From the NCBI RefSeq assembly GCF_023035875.1, contig NZ_CP075379.1:248001-312000 (forward strand): 64,000 bases of DNA, read 5' to 3'. Numbering within the stretch: the first letter of the stretch is position 1; each line of letters begins with the position of its first letter. This DNA is from Borrelia puertoricensis. GTDB taxonomy: Bacteria > Spirochaetota > Spirochaetia > Borreliales > Borreliaceae. A program made the position numbers and the translations under genes. Under the pieces are notes generated by a model. It was not told the DNA's origin. It did no database searches and saw only the letters and a program-made list of their open reading frames with translations. This document shows positions 28,185 to 37,077 of this stretch, one piece after another.

Positions 28185-29555
28185 GTGCTACCGTTATTCA
28201 TAATACTTTCTTCAGCTGCAATATCTCTTTTGATATTTTTATTCTTCAAAATTGCAATATCAAACACAAAAATAAGAAAAAAAGGTAAACATAATAAAAC
28301 AAAAAAATTAACAGACAAAGCTATAAACATATTAAAAACAAATCCAAACGAAATAAATGCCTTACAAACCCTAAACGATTATTATTATTCCAATAAAGAC
28401 TTTGAAAATGGTATTAAATATGCCAAAAAATTATGCCAACTTATAGAAGAAAATCCTACAAATCAAAGCATAGATTCTTTTAAGGCTTTCTTAAGTTACG
28501 GTTTTTATAATCTTGAGAGGAATTTTAATGCAGAAGCATTGAAATTACTTAAAAAAGCATACCTCTTGAAAAAAAACGACGTAGATGCAAATTACTACCT
28601 TGGAATAGCCTTCCTACGAAATACACATTATAAAGAAGCACTACATTATCTCACAAAAATATATAAATTTGATAAAAATAACAAGGATGCCTTAAAATAT
28701 ATAGGAATAATACTCTTTCATACGGAAAACTATACTAAAGCTGTTGGGATATTTAACAGCATAAGCAAATATATACAAAATGACGTAGATGCTCTATTAG
28801 CATATGCCCAATCTCTATCCCAATTAAATCAGGACCGACTTGCATTTTCAATTGCAAACAAAATAAGAAACAAAGATGGAAGGATATATGAAGCTCTTTT
28901 AATTGAATCTGAAATCAATTCAAAAAATCATAACTTAGCAAAATTAGAAGATAACATTAGAGAAATGATGAAAATCAAACCTGATTTACCAACAAAAACA
29001 TTCCTTAAACTATTTTACAAACTAGGAGAGCTGTATATAGAACATGAGAACTACAAGAAAGCAACTGAAGCCTTTACTCGGGTTGAAAGGATCGATCCAC
29101 AATATCAAAAAATTACTGAAAAATTAGAATTTAGTAAAAAACTAAATGAAAATTTAGCATTAAGAATATATCTTAGAAGCCCAAAAGAAAAGTTTGATAA
29201 TTTAGCTAATGCAATTATCCTTAAACTCTATAAAAACAAGTTTCAAGTAAGAGATAAAAAGATAAATGAAATAACTTCACAATTTATAGACATAAATTTT
29301 CAACTATCAAATAATCAATGGGAAGAAAATTTAATAGTCCGATTTGTAAGAACAGATCAAAAAAATTTTGGAGAATTATTCCTAAAAGACCTTATTGCAA
29401 AAACCAAAGAGAGCAAATTAAAAGGACTCTGTATTGCACCAGCTACATTTTCTGATAAAGCCAAACAAATCATTGAAGGTAGGTTAATTGACCTCATAGA
29501 AGGAAAGAAACTAATACAAATATTAAAAACATTGGATATATCAAAATACGTATAG
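28185..29555 (+). CDS. membrane-anchored TPR protein
   Basis: A 456-residue protein with an N-terminal membrane helix (residues 2-24), then at least six tetratricopeptide-like helical pairs up to about residue 310 (for example ALKLLKKAYLLKKNDVDANYYLGIAFLRN), and a C-terminal domain of about 130 residues of unclear fold. TPRs bind protein partners; no catalytic motif is seen. It starts with GTG after AGGAGA (28172-28177). It is divergent from the acidic membrane protein and convergent with the LysM-M23 gene, with five bases between the stops, so it is a single-gene unit. Confidence 0.85.
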   Translation: MLPLFIILSSAAISLLIFLFFKIAISNTKIRKKGKHNKTKKLTDKAINILKTNPNEINALQTLNDYYYSNKDFENGIKYAKKLCQLIEENPTNQSIDSFKAFLSYGFYNLERNFNAEALKLLKKAYLLKKNDVDANYYLGIAFLRNTHYKEALHYLTKIYKFDKNNKDALKYIGIILFHTENYTKAVGIFNSISKYIQNDVDALLAYAQSLSQLNQDRLAFSIANKIRNKDGRIYEALLIESEINSKNHNLAKLEDNIREMMKIKPDLPTKTFLKLFYKLGELYIEHENYKKATEAFTRVERIDPQYQKITEKLEFSKKLNENLALRIYLRSPKEKFDNLANAIILKLYKNKFQVRDKKINEITSQFIDINFQLSNNQWEENLIVRFVRTDQKNFGELFLKDLIAKTKESKLKGLCIAPATFSDKAKQIIEGRLIDLIEGKKLIQILKTLDISKYV

Positions 29556-29560
29556 ACCCG

Positions 29561-30820
29561 CTATCTGAGATATTTCATAGGATTTCCCGTTTTTCCATCT
29601 TTAAAAATAGTAAAATGTAAATGATTGCCCGTGCTATACCCTGTACTTCCCATACGTCCTATTATTTGTCCTCTTGAAACTTTCTGTCCGACTTTCACTG
29701 CAAAAGAACCTAAATGAGCATAAAGAGTTTGAAAACCATTATTATGAGAAATGATAATATATTTTCCATATCCTCCAACACTAAATCCAGCTGTTACCAC
29801 AATACCTTCTTTTGTTGCAAAAATAGGTGTATTAGCTACATTTGCAATATCAATCCCATTGTGAAAACTAATAATTTTGGTAAAAGGATCAGGACGATAA
29901 CCATAACCTGAGGTAATAATACCTTGAGTTGGAAATAAAAAAGTCTCGCCCAAAGCATTTCTAAGTAATTCTTTAGCCATTCTTCCCCCAGGAATAAACA
30001 ATTTTTGACCTAAATACAAAACTTCATTATCAAGATTATTAGCATCAAGAATATCTACTTTGGGAATTTTATATTTTTTTGCAATTGATGAGAGAGAATC
30101 ACTTTTCTCAACAGTATAAAGAACGCCTTTCATATTAGGCACATTAATAACAAAATTAGGCTTAATGCTCCTTACATCTTTAATATCATTATAAGAAATT
30201 AGAGTTTCACTCGTTATGCTATATCTGGCTGCAATATGAGAAAGTGTCTCCCCAGGATTAATTTTATGTTTAACTACCTTTAAAACAAAAGGTTTCCTTA
30301 CAGTTGCCTCATAATTATTTGTATCCACTCCAAATAGATGATTATTGATCTGACTTAAATCTTGATCGCTATAATATAAAAAAGTATCAATAAAATAATC
30401 CTTGGGAAAACTCAGTTTATTTAAAAAAATGTACGAACCATAATACGAAAAAATATTCAAGTAAAAAACTAATACTAAAACAAAAATTATCGCATTAAAT
30501 CTAAAAATAAAACTATAAGTTAGACTGATATCATTAATCATTTTAAGTCGAATCTTATTATAAGAAGATCTATACTCATAATTATCAATGATTACCATCC
30601 TACCAAATAAAGTCAAAAATAATAACTGAATTACTTCTAAAAGTTTTTTTGGAATATTCATAAAACGAAAAAATTTTTTCCGTTTTTTTCTATGAAAGTC
30701 ACGAACATTACCAAAATCTCTCAATTCAAAATTACCTTTAATAGACCTATCAAATAAAAAATTTCTATTTCTCTTTAATACATTCTGATCCTTTTTTGGT
30801 ATAATCATGATATGACTCAT
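29561..30820 (-). CDS. membrane-anchored LysM-LysM-M23 peptidase
   Basis: A cell-wall hydrolase with a basic cytoplasmic N-terminus of about 100 residues, one membrane helix (about 103-125), two LysM glycan-binding domains (about 183-227 and 233-276) and a C-terminal M23 domain. Zinc ligands are His320 and Asp324 in FHNGIDIA and His400/His402 in GNHLHF. It resembles NlpD/EnvC relatives but keeps the active site, so it is predicted to cut peptidoglycan itself. A TATAAT overlaps ATG 30820; the second ATG at 30808 may be the real start. The unusually long basic N-terminus before the membrane helix could contact cytoplasmic division proteins. Confidence 0.88.
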   Translation of the reverse strand: MSHIMIIPKKDQNVLKRNRNFLFDRSIKGNFELRDFGNVRDFHRKKRKKFFRFMNIPKKLLEVIQLLFLTLFGRMVIIDNYEYRSSYNKIRLKMINDISLTYSFIFRFNAIIFVLVLVFYLNIFSYYGSYIFLNKLSFPKDYFIDTFLYYSDQDLSQINNHLFGVDTNNYEATVRKPFVLKVVKHKINPGETLSHIAARYSITSETLISYNDIKDVRSIKPNFVINVPNMKGVLYTVEKSDSLSSIAKKYKIPKVDILDANNLDNEVLYLGQKLFIPGGRMAKELLRNALGETFLFPTQGIITSGYGYRPDPFTKIISFHNGIDIANVANTPIFATKEGIVVTAGFSVGGYGKYIIISHNNGFQTLYAHLGSFAVKVGQKVSRGQIIGRMGSTGYSTGNHLHFTIFKDGKTGNPMKYLR

Positions 30821-30872
30821 TATACACTAGAAATTTCAATTTGCTAAAAGATCTCAATTGGAAATTTAAAAA

Positions 30873-31376
30873 GTGATCAAAACTTATAAACAAGTATTAA
30901 TACCCATTATACTGGCTTTATTATTAATGATATCAATCATCAAAATATCTCTGTCTTTTCATTTAGTCAAAGGTTCTTCAATGTCACCAAAAATTTTAGA
31001 GAAAAATTGGATAATCAATAACAAACTAGCTTATGGAATAAGACTAAAGAACAGCAAAACATATATTGTGTTATGGAGCTTGCCTAAAAAAAACGAAATG
31101 GTACTTATTAAAGACCCTATAACAAAAAAAATATCCATTAAAAAAATTTTTGCCATACCAGGCGAAAAATTTACAAAGCTACCACAAAATGTAATATCCA
31201 TACATAATTTAAACTTTAGTATAAATAAAGAATATCTAAAAAATTTAGAAAATATATATATCCCAAAGGATCATTACCTGGTAATAGGAGAAAACAGAAA
31301 AGTTTCCCTTGATTCAAGAGAATATGGATTTATAAATATCAATGATATTATTGGAAAAATAATATACTGCCTGTAA
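30873..31376 (+). CDS. lepB: signal peptidase I
   Basis: Removes signal peptides from exported proteins. At 167 residues it is short, like Gram-positive type enzymes. One N-terminal membrane helix (residues 8-28) precedes the catalytic serine Ser36 in GSSMSP. The general-base lysine is Lys90 in SIKKIFAIPGE, and the box E motif GENRKVSLDSREYG is near the end. It starts with GTG 30873; the ribosome site is weak. It is divergent from the LysM-M23 gene. Borrelia has more than one signal peptidase I gene, so this is one paralog. Confidence 0.9.
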   Translation: MIKTYKQVLIPIILALLLMISIIKISLSFHLVKGSSMSPKILEKNWIINNKLAYGIRLKNSKTYIVLWSLPKKNEMVLIKDPITKKISIKKIFAIPGEKFTKLPQNVISIHNLNFSINKEYLKNLENIYIPKDHYLVIGENRKVSLDSREYGFININDIIGKIIYCL

Positions 31377-31443
31377 AAAAAAATTATAATAACAAAATTA
31401 ATATCTCAATTTAAATAAATGTTCAAGTCAATTTAATAATATC

Positions 31444-32931
31444 TTATGACCCCCTATTAGATCCCATATCTTCTAATGAAGCAAGAACACCTTCGTTTTC
31501 AAAACCACCCTCAAAAGAAGAACTTGTCATTCTTATTTGAATTGACTTAGAAGCATGCGTATCTAAATCTTTTGCTGAAATGCTTAAAATACCACTCTCA
31601 TCCAAACTAAAAAGTATCTCTATCTTTGGAATACCTCTTAAAGACTTTTGTATATTACTAAAAAAGAACCTACCTATAGAATAATTTAAAGATGCTTTCC
31701 TATACTCACCTTGAAGGACATGTATCTCTATCTCTTCCTGATAATCATTAGTTGTTGTAAAGATTTTTCGCTCACAAACAGGTAATAAAGTATTTCTCTT
31801 AATCAACGTAAAAAATCCATCATTACAAGTTTCAATGCCAAGAGAATAAGGCGTTACATCTTTAAAGTCAATAAGAGTACTATTATTTGAAAGACTAAAA
31901 GCATGAATTCCCGCACCATTTGCAACAACTTCGTCTTGATTTAAAGAATCCAATACTTCAATTTTAGGAAAAATTTCCTTCAATCTCTCTTTAACTAAAG
32001 GAATTCTTGTTGAACCTCCTGAGAGTATTATTTTTGAAATACGTTCAAGATCAACACCTGAATCGGCAATACATTCATTTGTAAGACTAATAGTTTTCTC
32101 TATAAATTCCTTGATCATAGAATTAAAATCATCTCTCTTAAGTTTATAATTCAAATGTTTGCCATTAAGAAATGGTAATACAATACTAACCTCATCCATA
32201 ATAGATAGACTTTTTTTAGCTTCTTCAATTTTGTCTCTTATCTGTTCAATAATAACAATATCATCTAAATTAATATCAGGATATTCTTTCTCAAAACTGG
32301 TTAAGACATGTCTTTCTATGACTTCATTAAAATTATTTCCACCAAGTTTATTCTCGCCCTTAATTGCAAGAACAGTATAAGTATCATTTTGTTTTTCTAA
32401 AAGAGTAACATCAAAAGTTCCACCCCCAAGGTCATAAACAAGAAATAATCCATCTATTTGTTTTTCAAAAGCATAAGATAGAGCGGCTGCTGTTGGTTCA
32501 TTAAGTATTGCACGACATTTCAATCCCGCAAGACTTGCAGATTCTACAACACCTCTTCTTTGAATTTCAGAAAAATAAGCGGGAACAGTGATTACAACAT
32601 CACAAATCTCTGTACCTAAAAATTTCTCAGCATTCATCTTCACATTTAAAAGTAAATAAGAAGCAATATCCTCAGCTCTATATGTATTACTACCCACTTC
32701 ATAAGAGATTTCGGTACCTATATCAACTTTGAAATTATAAAAAGTCTTATCTGGATTTACCAATATTTGATGTCTAGCAATACTACCAACAATAACACCA
32801 GAATCTGTAAAAGACACAATAGAAGGTGTCATTCTCTCACCCCTATCATTTAATATAACCCTAGAATTAGCATCAAAATAAGACGCTACAGTATTTGTAG
32901 TCCCAAGATCTATGCCTATCCATTTTCCCAT
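31444..32931 (-). CDS. short DnaK-like Hsp70 paralog
   Basis: Has the full Hsp70 ATPase domain (GIDLGTTNTVAS, the DLGGGTFDVTLL phosphate loop, and LSGGSTRIPLVKE) and a reduced beta-sandwich substrate domain, and ends at 495 residues. The helical lid present in the 635-residue-type DnaK is missing, and the tail is not the EEVD- or Asp-rich kind. The housekeeping dnaK with grpE and dnaJ lies elsewhere in Borrelia, so this is a specialised paralog. ATG 32931 is preferred over TTG 32934: its TGATG junction couples it to the upstream gene. Client unknown; the position next to the DUF6115/FapA/flhG genes hints at a link with the flagellar or envelope machinery (inference). Confidence 0.88.
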   Translation of the reverse strand: MGKWIGIDLGTTNTVASYFDANSRVILNDRGERMTPSIVSFTDSGVIVGSIARHQILVNPDKTFYNFKVDIGTEISYEVGSNTYRAEDIASYLLLNVKMNAEKFLGTEICDVVITVPAYFSEIQRRGVVESASLAGLKCRAILNEPTAAALSYAFEKQIDGLFLVYDLGGGTFDVTLLEKQNDTYTVLAIKGENKLGGNNFNEVIERHVLTSFEKEYPDINLDDIVIIEQIRDKIEEAKKSLSIMDEVSIVLPFLNGKHLNYKLKRDDFNSMIKEFIEKTISLTNECIADSGVDLERISKIILSGGSTRIPLVKERLKEIFPKIEVLDSLNQDEVVANGAGIHAFSLSNNSTLIDFKDVTPYSLGIETCNDGFFTLIKRNTLLPVCERKIFTTTNDYQEEIEIHVLQGEYRKASLNYSIGRFFFSNIQKSLRGIPKIEILFSLDESGILSISAKDLDTHASKSIQIRMTSSSFEGGFENEGVLASLEDMGSNRGS

Positions 32932-33428
32932 CAAGTACCCCTATGAATTGAAACAATTAATTCAATTTCACCCAAATCCAATTTCAACTTTTTAGCAATA
33001 ACTTCTAAAGACATCCCTTGCTCATAAAGTGAAATAACTTGTTGGCGAATATTATATCCTTCCTTGATTATATTTTTCTCAATAGTAGGTATTGAATAAT
33101 CTAAATTACTCTTATAAACACCACTATCCCCTTTCATGCTAAAATTATTACTTCCAATTGAAACCGAATGAGCATTAAATCCCAATAATCTTTGATCAAG
33201 TATTTCTATCCTCTCATCAACTTCCTTAATAATCCTATTTAAGCTTTCAATCTTTATTTCAATAATATTTATATTCCTATCAGTTGCTTGATTAATTTCA
33301 ATAATAGTTTTATCTACCTCACTCCTAAATTTCCTAAGTATACTATTAGATTTGATTTTCAAACTAATATAAACATGAAAATATATAAAAATAAATATAA
33401 TCAAAATAAAACAAAAAACAACAAACAT
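32931..33428 (-). CDS. membrane protein with DUF6115-like C-terminal helix-turn-helix
   Basis: A 165-residue protein: one N-terminal membrane helix (residues 1-25), a coiled coil (about 30-85), a short variable linker, and a C-terminal segment VISLYEQGMSLEVIAKKLKLD that resembles DUF6115 and other small helix-turn-helix tails found in proteins near flagellar operons of Firmicutes (SwrB/YlxL neighbourhood). The tail could bind a protein or DNA. Its stop overlaps the Hsp70 start. Function not known. Confidence 0.78.
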   Translation of the reverse strand: MFVVFCFILIIFIFIYFHVYISLKIKSNSILRKFRSEVDKTIIEINQATDRNINIIEIKIESLNRIIKEVDERIEILDQRLLGFNAHSVSIGSNNFSMKGDSGVYKSNLDYSIPTIEKNIIKEGYNIRQQVISLYEQGMSLEVIAKKLKLDLGEIELIVSIHRGT

Positions 33429-33449
33429 ACAGAATGTCCTATACTTAAA

Positions 33450-33761
33450 CTATCGCTCAATATCAATGTTTCTTCCAATTTTTGGATCATGAAAATTAAT
33501 ATCATATATGCCAGGCGAATTTCTCTTAGCAGTCTTAACCTTTGACATTGTAATATAATTGTCATTATTATTCGTGATCTCATCAGTCGGATATATGCTA
33601 TTTATTTCAGAATCAACATGATAACTCTTGCTTTGATTTAAACTCAGATTTTTATTCTCTCTTATCTCCTTCTTCCTTAAATCTTCATTTGAAATTTCAC
33701 TAGTCTTAAAAGCACCTTGTGTAATTATCTTTACAATTTCAGATGAACCATTAATATCCAT
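33450..33761 (-). CDS. small hypothetical protein
   Basis: 103 residues, polar and rich in Asn, Ser, Ile and Lys, with no membrane helix or recognisable motif. It is accepted as real because it fits tightly between FapA and the DUF6115-like gene on the same strand, has ATG 33761 after a strong AGGAGG-type site, and no competing frame fills the space. It may be largely disordered. Function unknown. Confidence 0.65.
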   Translation of the reverse strand: MDINGSSEIVKIITQGAFKTSEISNEDLRKKEIRENKNLSLNQSKSYHVDSEINSIYPTDEITNNNDNYITMSKVKTAKRNSPGIYDINFHDPKIGRNIDIER

Positions 33762-33785
33762 AAAACTCCTCCTACAATTTACAAC

Positions 33786-35684
33786 CTATTTAGATTTAAA
33801 AGGAACATAAGCTAACATTTTAATAACATTGTCATCCTCTACAAAAGTAATATTATGATAATCTCTTGGAAGTTCATAATAAGCATCTTTAATATATAAC
33901 TTAACGCCAGTATAAGCTATGTATTCAACAAAAATTTTGCCATCAATCTTACTATCTTCAAGTGCATCTTGTAAACTTTCTTGCTTATCTTTTACCATCT
34001 TTATTTCCAAAATTAAAATATCTCGCTCATTAATAAGCTCATTACAACTCTCAATTTTTAAAGATTTCTCAGCTTTATCAACAGTAAATTGAATGTTCTT
34101 CTTTAAAACAGAAATATCTTTTGTTAAAACTTCCAACCGTTTCTCAATCTTCACAAGATATTCAGTAAATCTAGATAGTAAAACTTTTATTTCAGGATCA
34201 CACCCAACACAAATAGAAGTCTCAGCATTACCCTCAGATCCAATAGAATATGCTCGAACCTCTTCTCTTGCACGAATATCAGAACCAACTATCTTAGATT
34301 TTTTTCCAATGCAAAGCACCTTCTTTGTACAAGAAACAAATGAATTGACAATTCCTCTTATAACTTCAATATCGCCTTCACATCGTACATTAACATTTTC
34401 TAAAAATTTGGACTTAATAGACTTCTTTGCACAAATCTCTGAACCACCCTTTCCATTAGCCCCACTGCGAAGAACAATAGAACCATCCGTTCTCAAATTA
34501 CACCTACCAACAAGTCCATTGACTTCTATTCCACTCTTAGCCATAACATTATATCCATCTAAAACACTTCCCTTAACAAGAACCATACCATTATTTACTA
34601 TATTTCCAGTACCAGGTCCAACATCACCCTCAACAACATAAACATCATGCACAGAAATAATACCATTTGCAATAGATATATACCCATCACATCCTGCAAT
34701 AATCTTATTTCTTTCCATGAAGGTATTATCTCCTAAAATCAAATCTAGCTCTCGACCATGCTCTGCGCTTAATATTTTTCCAAAAACAGTATACCCTTCA
34801 ATACCCTCTGATAAGGGAATAACTTCTGCCAATTCATCTCCTCTATTAACATTTCTAAAATCATTACCTATAGCACCATACTCACCTGAAGACTTACTCT
34901 TAGCAACAAAATTAATATAAGCATCTCTTCCTTTAACAGGATTTACTCCCCTTGCCATCTCAACTGGTTCACCATAAAAAGGATAATCTACAAATTCTTT
35001 TATTCTATTCTTAAGCAATGCTCGATCTGATACTCCATATTTTTTAAGAATACTATAAATATCTTTTTCCAAAACTTCAGCACCATTAGGTCCAGGAACA
35101 GTAAATTCAATAGTTACTGACATTGAATCTTCTGATATATGAACCATCATAGTTACACTCTCAACAAGATCAGCCTCAAAAGTAGATACTTGTTCATACT
35201 TACCATTAGAAGCCTCAACAACCGATCTAACAAAATTTTCATCCAAATCTTTAATGTTACTATATGAAGCAAATTTATCCATTACATCTTTAAACTTAAC
35301 AACACTCCCATCTCCTTGAGCAGGAGTAACCTTCAAAAATACCCCCTTGAAAGTTTTCCTGATAAAAAATTTCCCATCCAGAGACGCAACTTCTTCAAAT
35401 TCACTTTGTGAACTCAAAACATCAGTAACACCAAACTTTGAATAAGAATTTTTATAAGCAACTATTTTCCACTTTTTCTTACCATATCCAAATAGTCCAT
35501 TATTTCCACGTACCAAGACCTCATAATTCAAGTCTTTATAAGGAAGTGAAAGTTCTAAAGAAGCATCATTTAAAGCCTCTTCAAGCGTATCTGATTCCAC
35601 CTCTATTAAATTAATACGATTTTCTCTTTCTAAATAATTTTTAATTCTATTCCTAAAATCGGCAAAATCGCTAATCTTAGCCAT
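33786..35684 (-). CDS. FapA family (DUF342) protein with N-terminal Jag-N-like domain
   Basis: 632 residues. The first 70 residues match the Jag N-terminal fold seen in RNA-linked proteins: INLIEVESDTLEEALNDA, then a strand pair and NGLFGYGKKKWKI. The centre is the FapA/DUF342 region with glycine-rich beta-helix repeats (VEGDVGPGTGNIVNNG, VKGSVLDGYNVMAKSG, EVNGLVGRCNL). A coiled coil and a beta end domain follow. FapA-type proteins are often encoded by flagellar genes in Firmicutes and spirochetes and may polymerise like bactofilins through the beta-helix; the role is not proved. It lies between a two-helix membrane protein and a small hypothetical, upstream of the Hsp70 in the same run. Confidence 0.85.
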   Translation of the reverse strand: MAKISDFADFRNRIKNYLERENRINLIEVESDTLEEALNDASLELSLPYKDLNYEVLVRGNNGLFGYGKKKWKIVAYKNSYSKFGVTDVLSSQSEFEEVASLDGKFFIRKTFKGVFLKVTPAQGDGSVVKFKDVMDKFASYSNIKDLDENFVRSVVEASNGKYEQVSTFEADLVESVTMMVHISEDSMSVTIEFTVPGPNGAEVLEKDIYSILKKYGVSDRALLKNRIKEFVDYPFYGEPVEMARGVNPVKGRDAYINFVAKSKSSGEYGAIGNDFRNVNRGDELAEVIPLSEGIEGYTVFGKILSAEHGRELDLILGDNTFMERNKIIAGCDGYISIANGIISVHDVYVVEGDVGPGTGNIVNNGMVLVKGSVLDGYNVMAKSGIEVNGLVGRCNLRTDGSIVLRSGANGKGGSEICAKKSIKSKFLENVNVRCEGDIEVIRGIVNSFVSCTKKVLCIGKKSKIVGSDIRAREEVRAYSIGSEGNAETSICVGCDPEIKVLLSRFTEYLVKIEKRLEVLTKDISVLKKNIQFTVDKAEKSLKIESCNELINERDILILEIKMVKDKQESLQDALEDSKIDGKIFVEYIAYTGVKLYIKDAYYELPRDYHNITFVEDDNVIKMLAYVPFKSK

Positions 35685-35686
35685 AA

Positions 35687-36172
35687 TTATTCCTTTTTAT
35701 TAATCAAAGTCTTAATAGTCTCAGCAACAATTTTTGGATCAGTATTCTCAACATGTGAAATTTGATCTAATAACTTACTATTTAATTTACTCTTTTTAAC
35801 AACTGTATCATAGTTACTCAATTTTTCTGAAAGACTATAATTGTCATTATCACCACTTTTATTCTTATCAAGAGTAATATTTTTAGAAAAAGAGTTATTA
35901 CCATCTGTTTCAAGCTTACAGTTACTATCCTCATCAATATCCTTCTTCCTTGTATCATCACTCAAACTATCATCTTGAAACAGATCATACAAATACTTCT
36001 TGTATATAAATTCAAGTAAAAGCCCAATACAGAAAAAAACTATAAACTGAAAAACCGCTCTAAACAATACTATCATAAAAGACACGCGAGCAAAAATGCC
36101 AAGAATCACCGCAAGAACAAATGCAAACGCACTAAATAATAAAACATAATTGCGTCTCTTAGTAAATAACAT
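35687..36172 (-). CDS. hypothetical membrane protein
   Basis: 161 residues with two N-terminal membrane helices (about 9-28 and 32-58) and a polar, serine- and aspartate-rich cytoplasmic tail that ends in a short amphipathic helix (PKIVAETIKTLI). No family recognised. It is two bases from the FapA gene and five from flhG, so it belongs to this operon. It might tether a partner to the membrane through its tail, but there is no direct evidence. Confidence 0.75.
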   Translation of the reverse strand: MLFTKRRNYVLLFSAFAFVLAVILGIFARVSFMIVLFRAVFQFIVFFCIGLLLEFIYKKYLYDLFQDDSLSDDTRKKDIDEDSNCKLETDGNNSFSKNITLDKNKSGDNDNYSLSEKLSNYDTVVKKSKLNSKLLDQISHVENTDPKIVAETIKTLINKKE

Positions 36173-36177
36173 ATTAC

Positions 36178-37068
36178 CTATTCCATCCCAAAAAATTTAG
36201 ATATAAAACCTATGACACCCCTTCTTTTTTTATTATCAAGAGTAATTTCTTCAAGAGCTGCCACAATAGAATCAAGACAATAACTAGCCTTACTATTGGG
36301 ATTTAATAAAATAAAAGGCCTCTGTTTAAAAACAGAATTTCTAATATTTTTATCTTCATAAACATATCCTAAATAATCAATATTCAAATTCAAAAACTGA
36401 CTTGATATATCAATGACTTTTTTAGCCACTAATTTTCCCTCACTTAAATTAGCTACTCTATTGACAACCAGTCTTAAATTTTTTAAATTTTCCATTTTAT
36501 GAGATAAAACCTTGATTATGCCATAAGCATCTGTTATAGAAGTAGGTTCTGGTGTTGTAACAATAACTACATCATCACTAGAAAACAAAAACGAAATAAC
36601 CTGTCTTGAAATTCCAGCACTGGTATCTATTATCACTATATCATATTCATAAACTTTTAATAACTCCTTTATAAACTGATTCATCTCAGTCTCTGATAAA
36701 TCTAAAAGTTCTGTTGTCCCAGAAGCACCAGCTAAAAGATCAATACTATATTCTGTCTTTGTTATTACATCCTTAATACCTCGCCCTTGCATAATCATGT
36801 GATAAATACTATACTTTGGAATGACTCCAAGTAAAATGTTAATGTTAGCCATGCCAATATCTGCATCAAAAACTAAAACTTTTTTACCAAGATTTGCATA
36901 CTTAAGAGCAAGACCCACAGCAATATTACTTTTGCCAACACCACCTTTACCACTAGTAACGGCAATAAATCTTGTTCTATTATTTTGAATTTTATCATCA
37001 ATAACAAAACTAGCCCTATTATTCAATCTCATAATATCACGTAAACTTTGAGCCTGATCTTCTATCAT
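36178..37068 (-). CDS. flhG: FlhG (YlxH), MinD-like ATPase for flagellar number
   Basis: A MinD/ParA-type ATPase that, with FlhF, sets the number and place of flagella. The 296 residues have the deviant Walker A motif KGGVGKSN near residue 40, the switch region [10 protein letters not shown] and the IIDTSAGIS motif. The C-terminal end has an amphipathic helix ([14 protein letters not shown]) that could bind the membrane. It precedes flhF by nine bases on the other side in the same operon. In spirochetes the flagella sit at both cell ends in fixed number. Confidence 0.93.
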   Translation of the reverse strand: MIEDQAQSLRDIMRLNNRASFVIDDKIQNNRTRFIAVTSGKGGVGKSNIAVGLALKYANLGKKVLVFDADIGMANINILLGVIPKYSIYHMIMQGRGIKDVITKTEYSIDLLAGASGTTELLDLSETEMNQFIKELLKVYEYDIVIIDTSAGISRQVISFLFSSDDVVIVTTPEPTSITDAYGIIKVLSHKMENLKNLRLVVNRVANLSEGKLVAKKVIDISSQFLNLNIDYLGYVYEDKNIRNSVFKQRPFILLNPNSKASYCLDSIVAALEEITLDNKKRRGVIGFISKFFGME

Positions 37069-37077
37069 ATATTATCC

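Noticed and set aside
34093..34641. 182-codon plus-strand frame inside the FapA gene
   Set aside because: The opposite strand has a clear FapA beta-helix; the Ser/Thr/Pro-rich product is a mirror of it.
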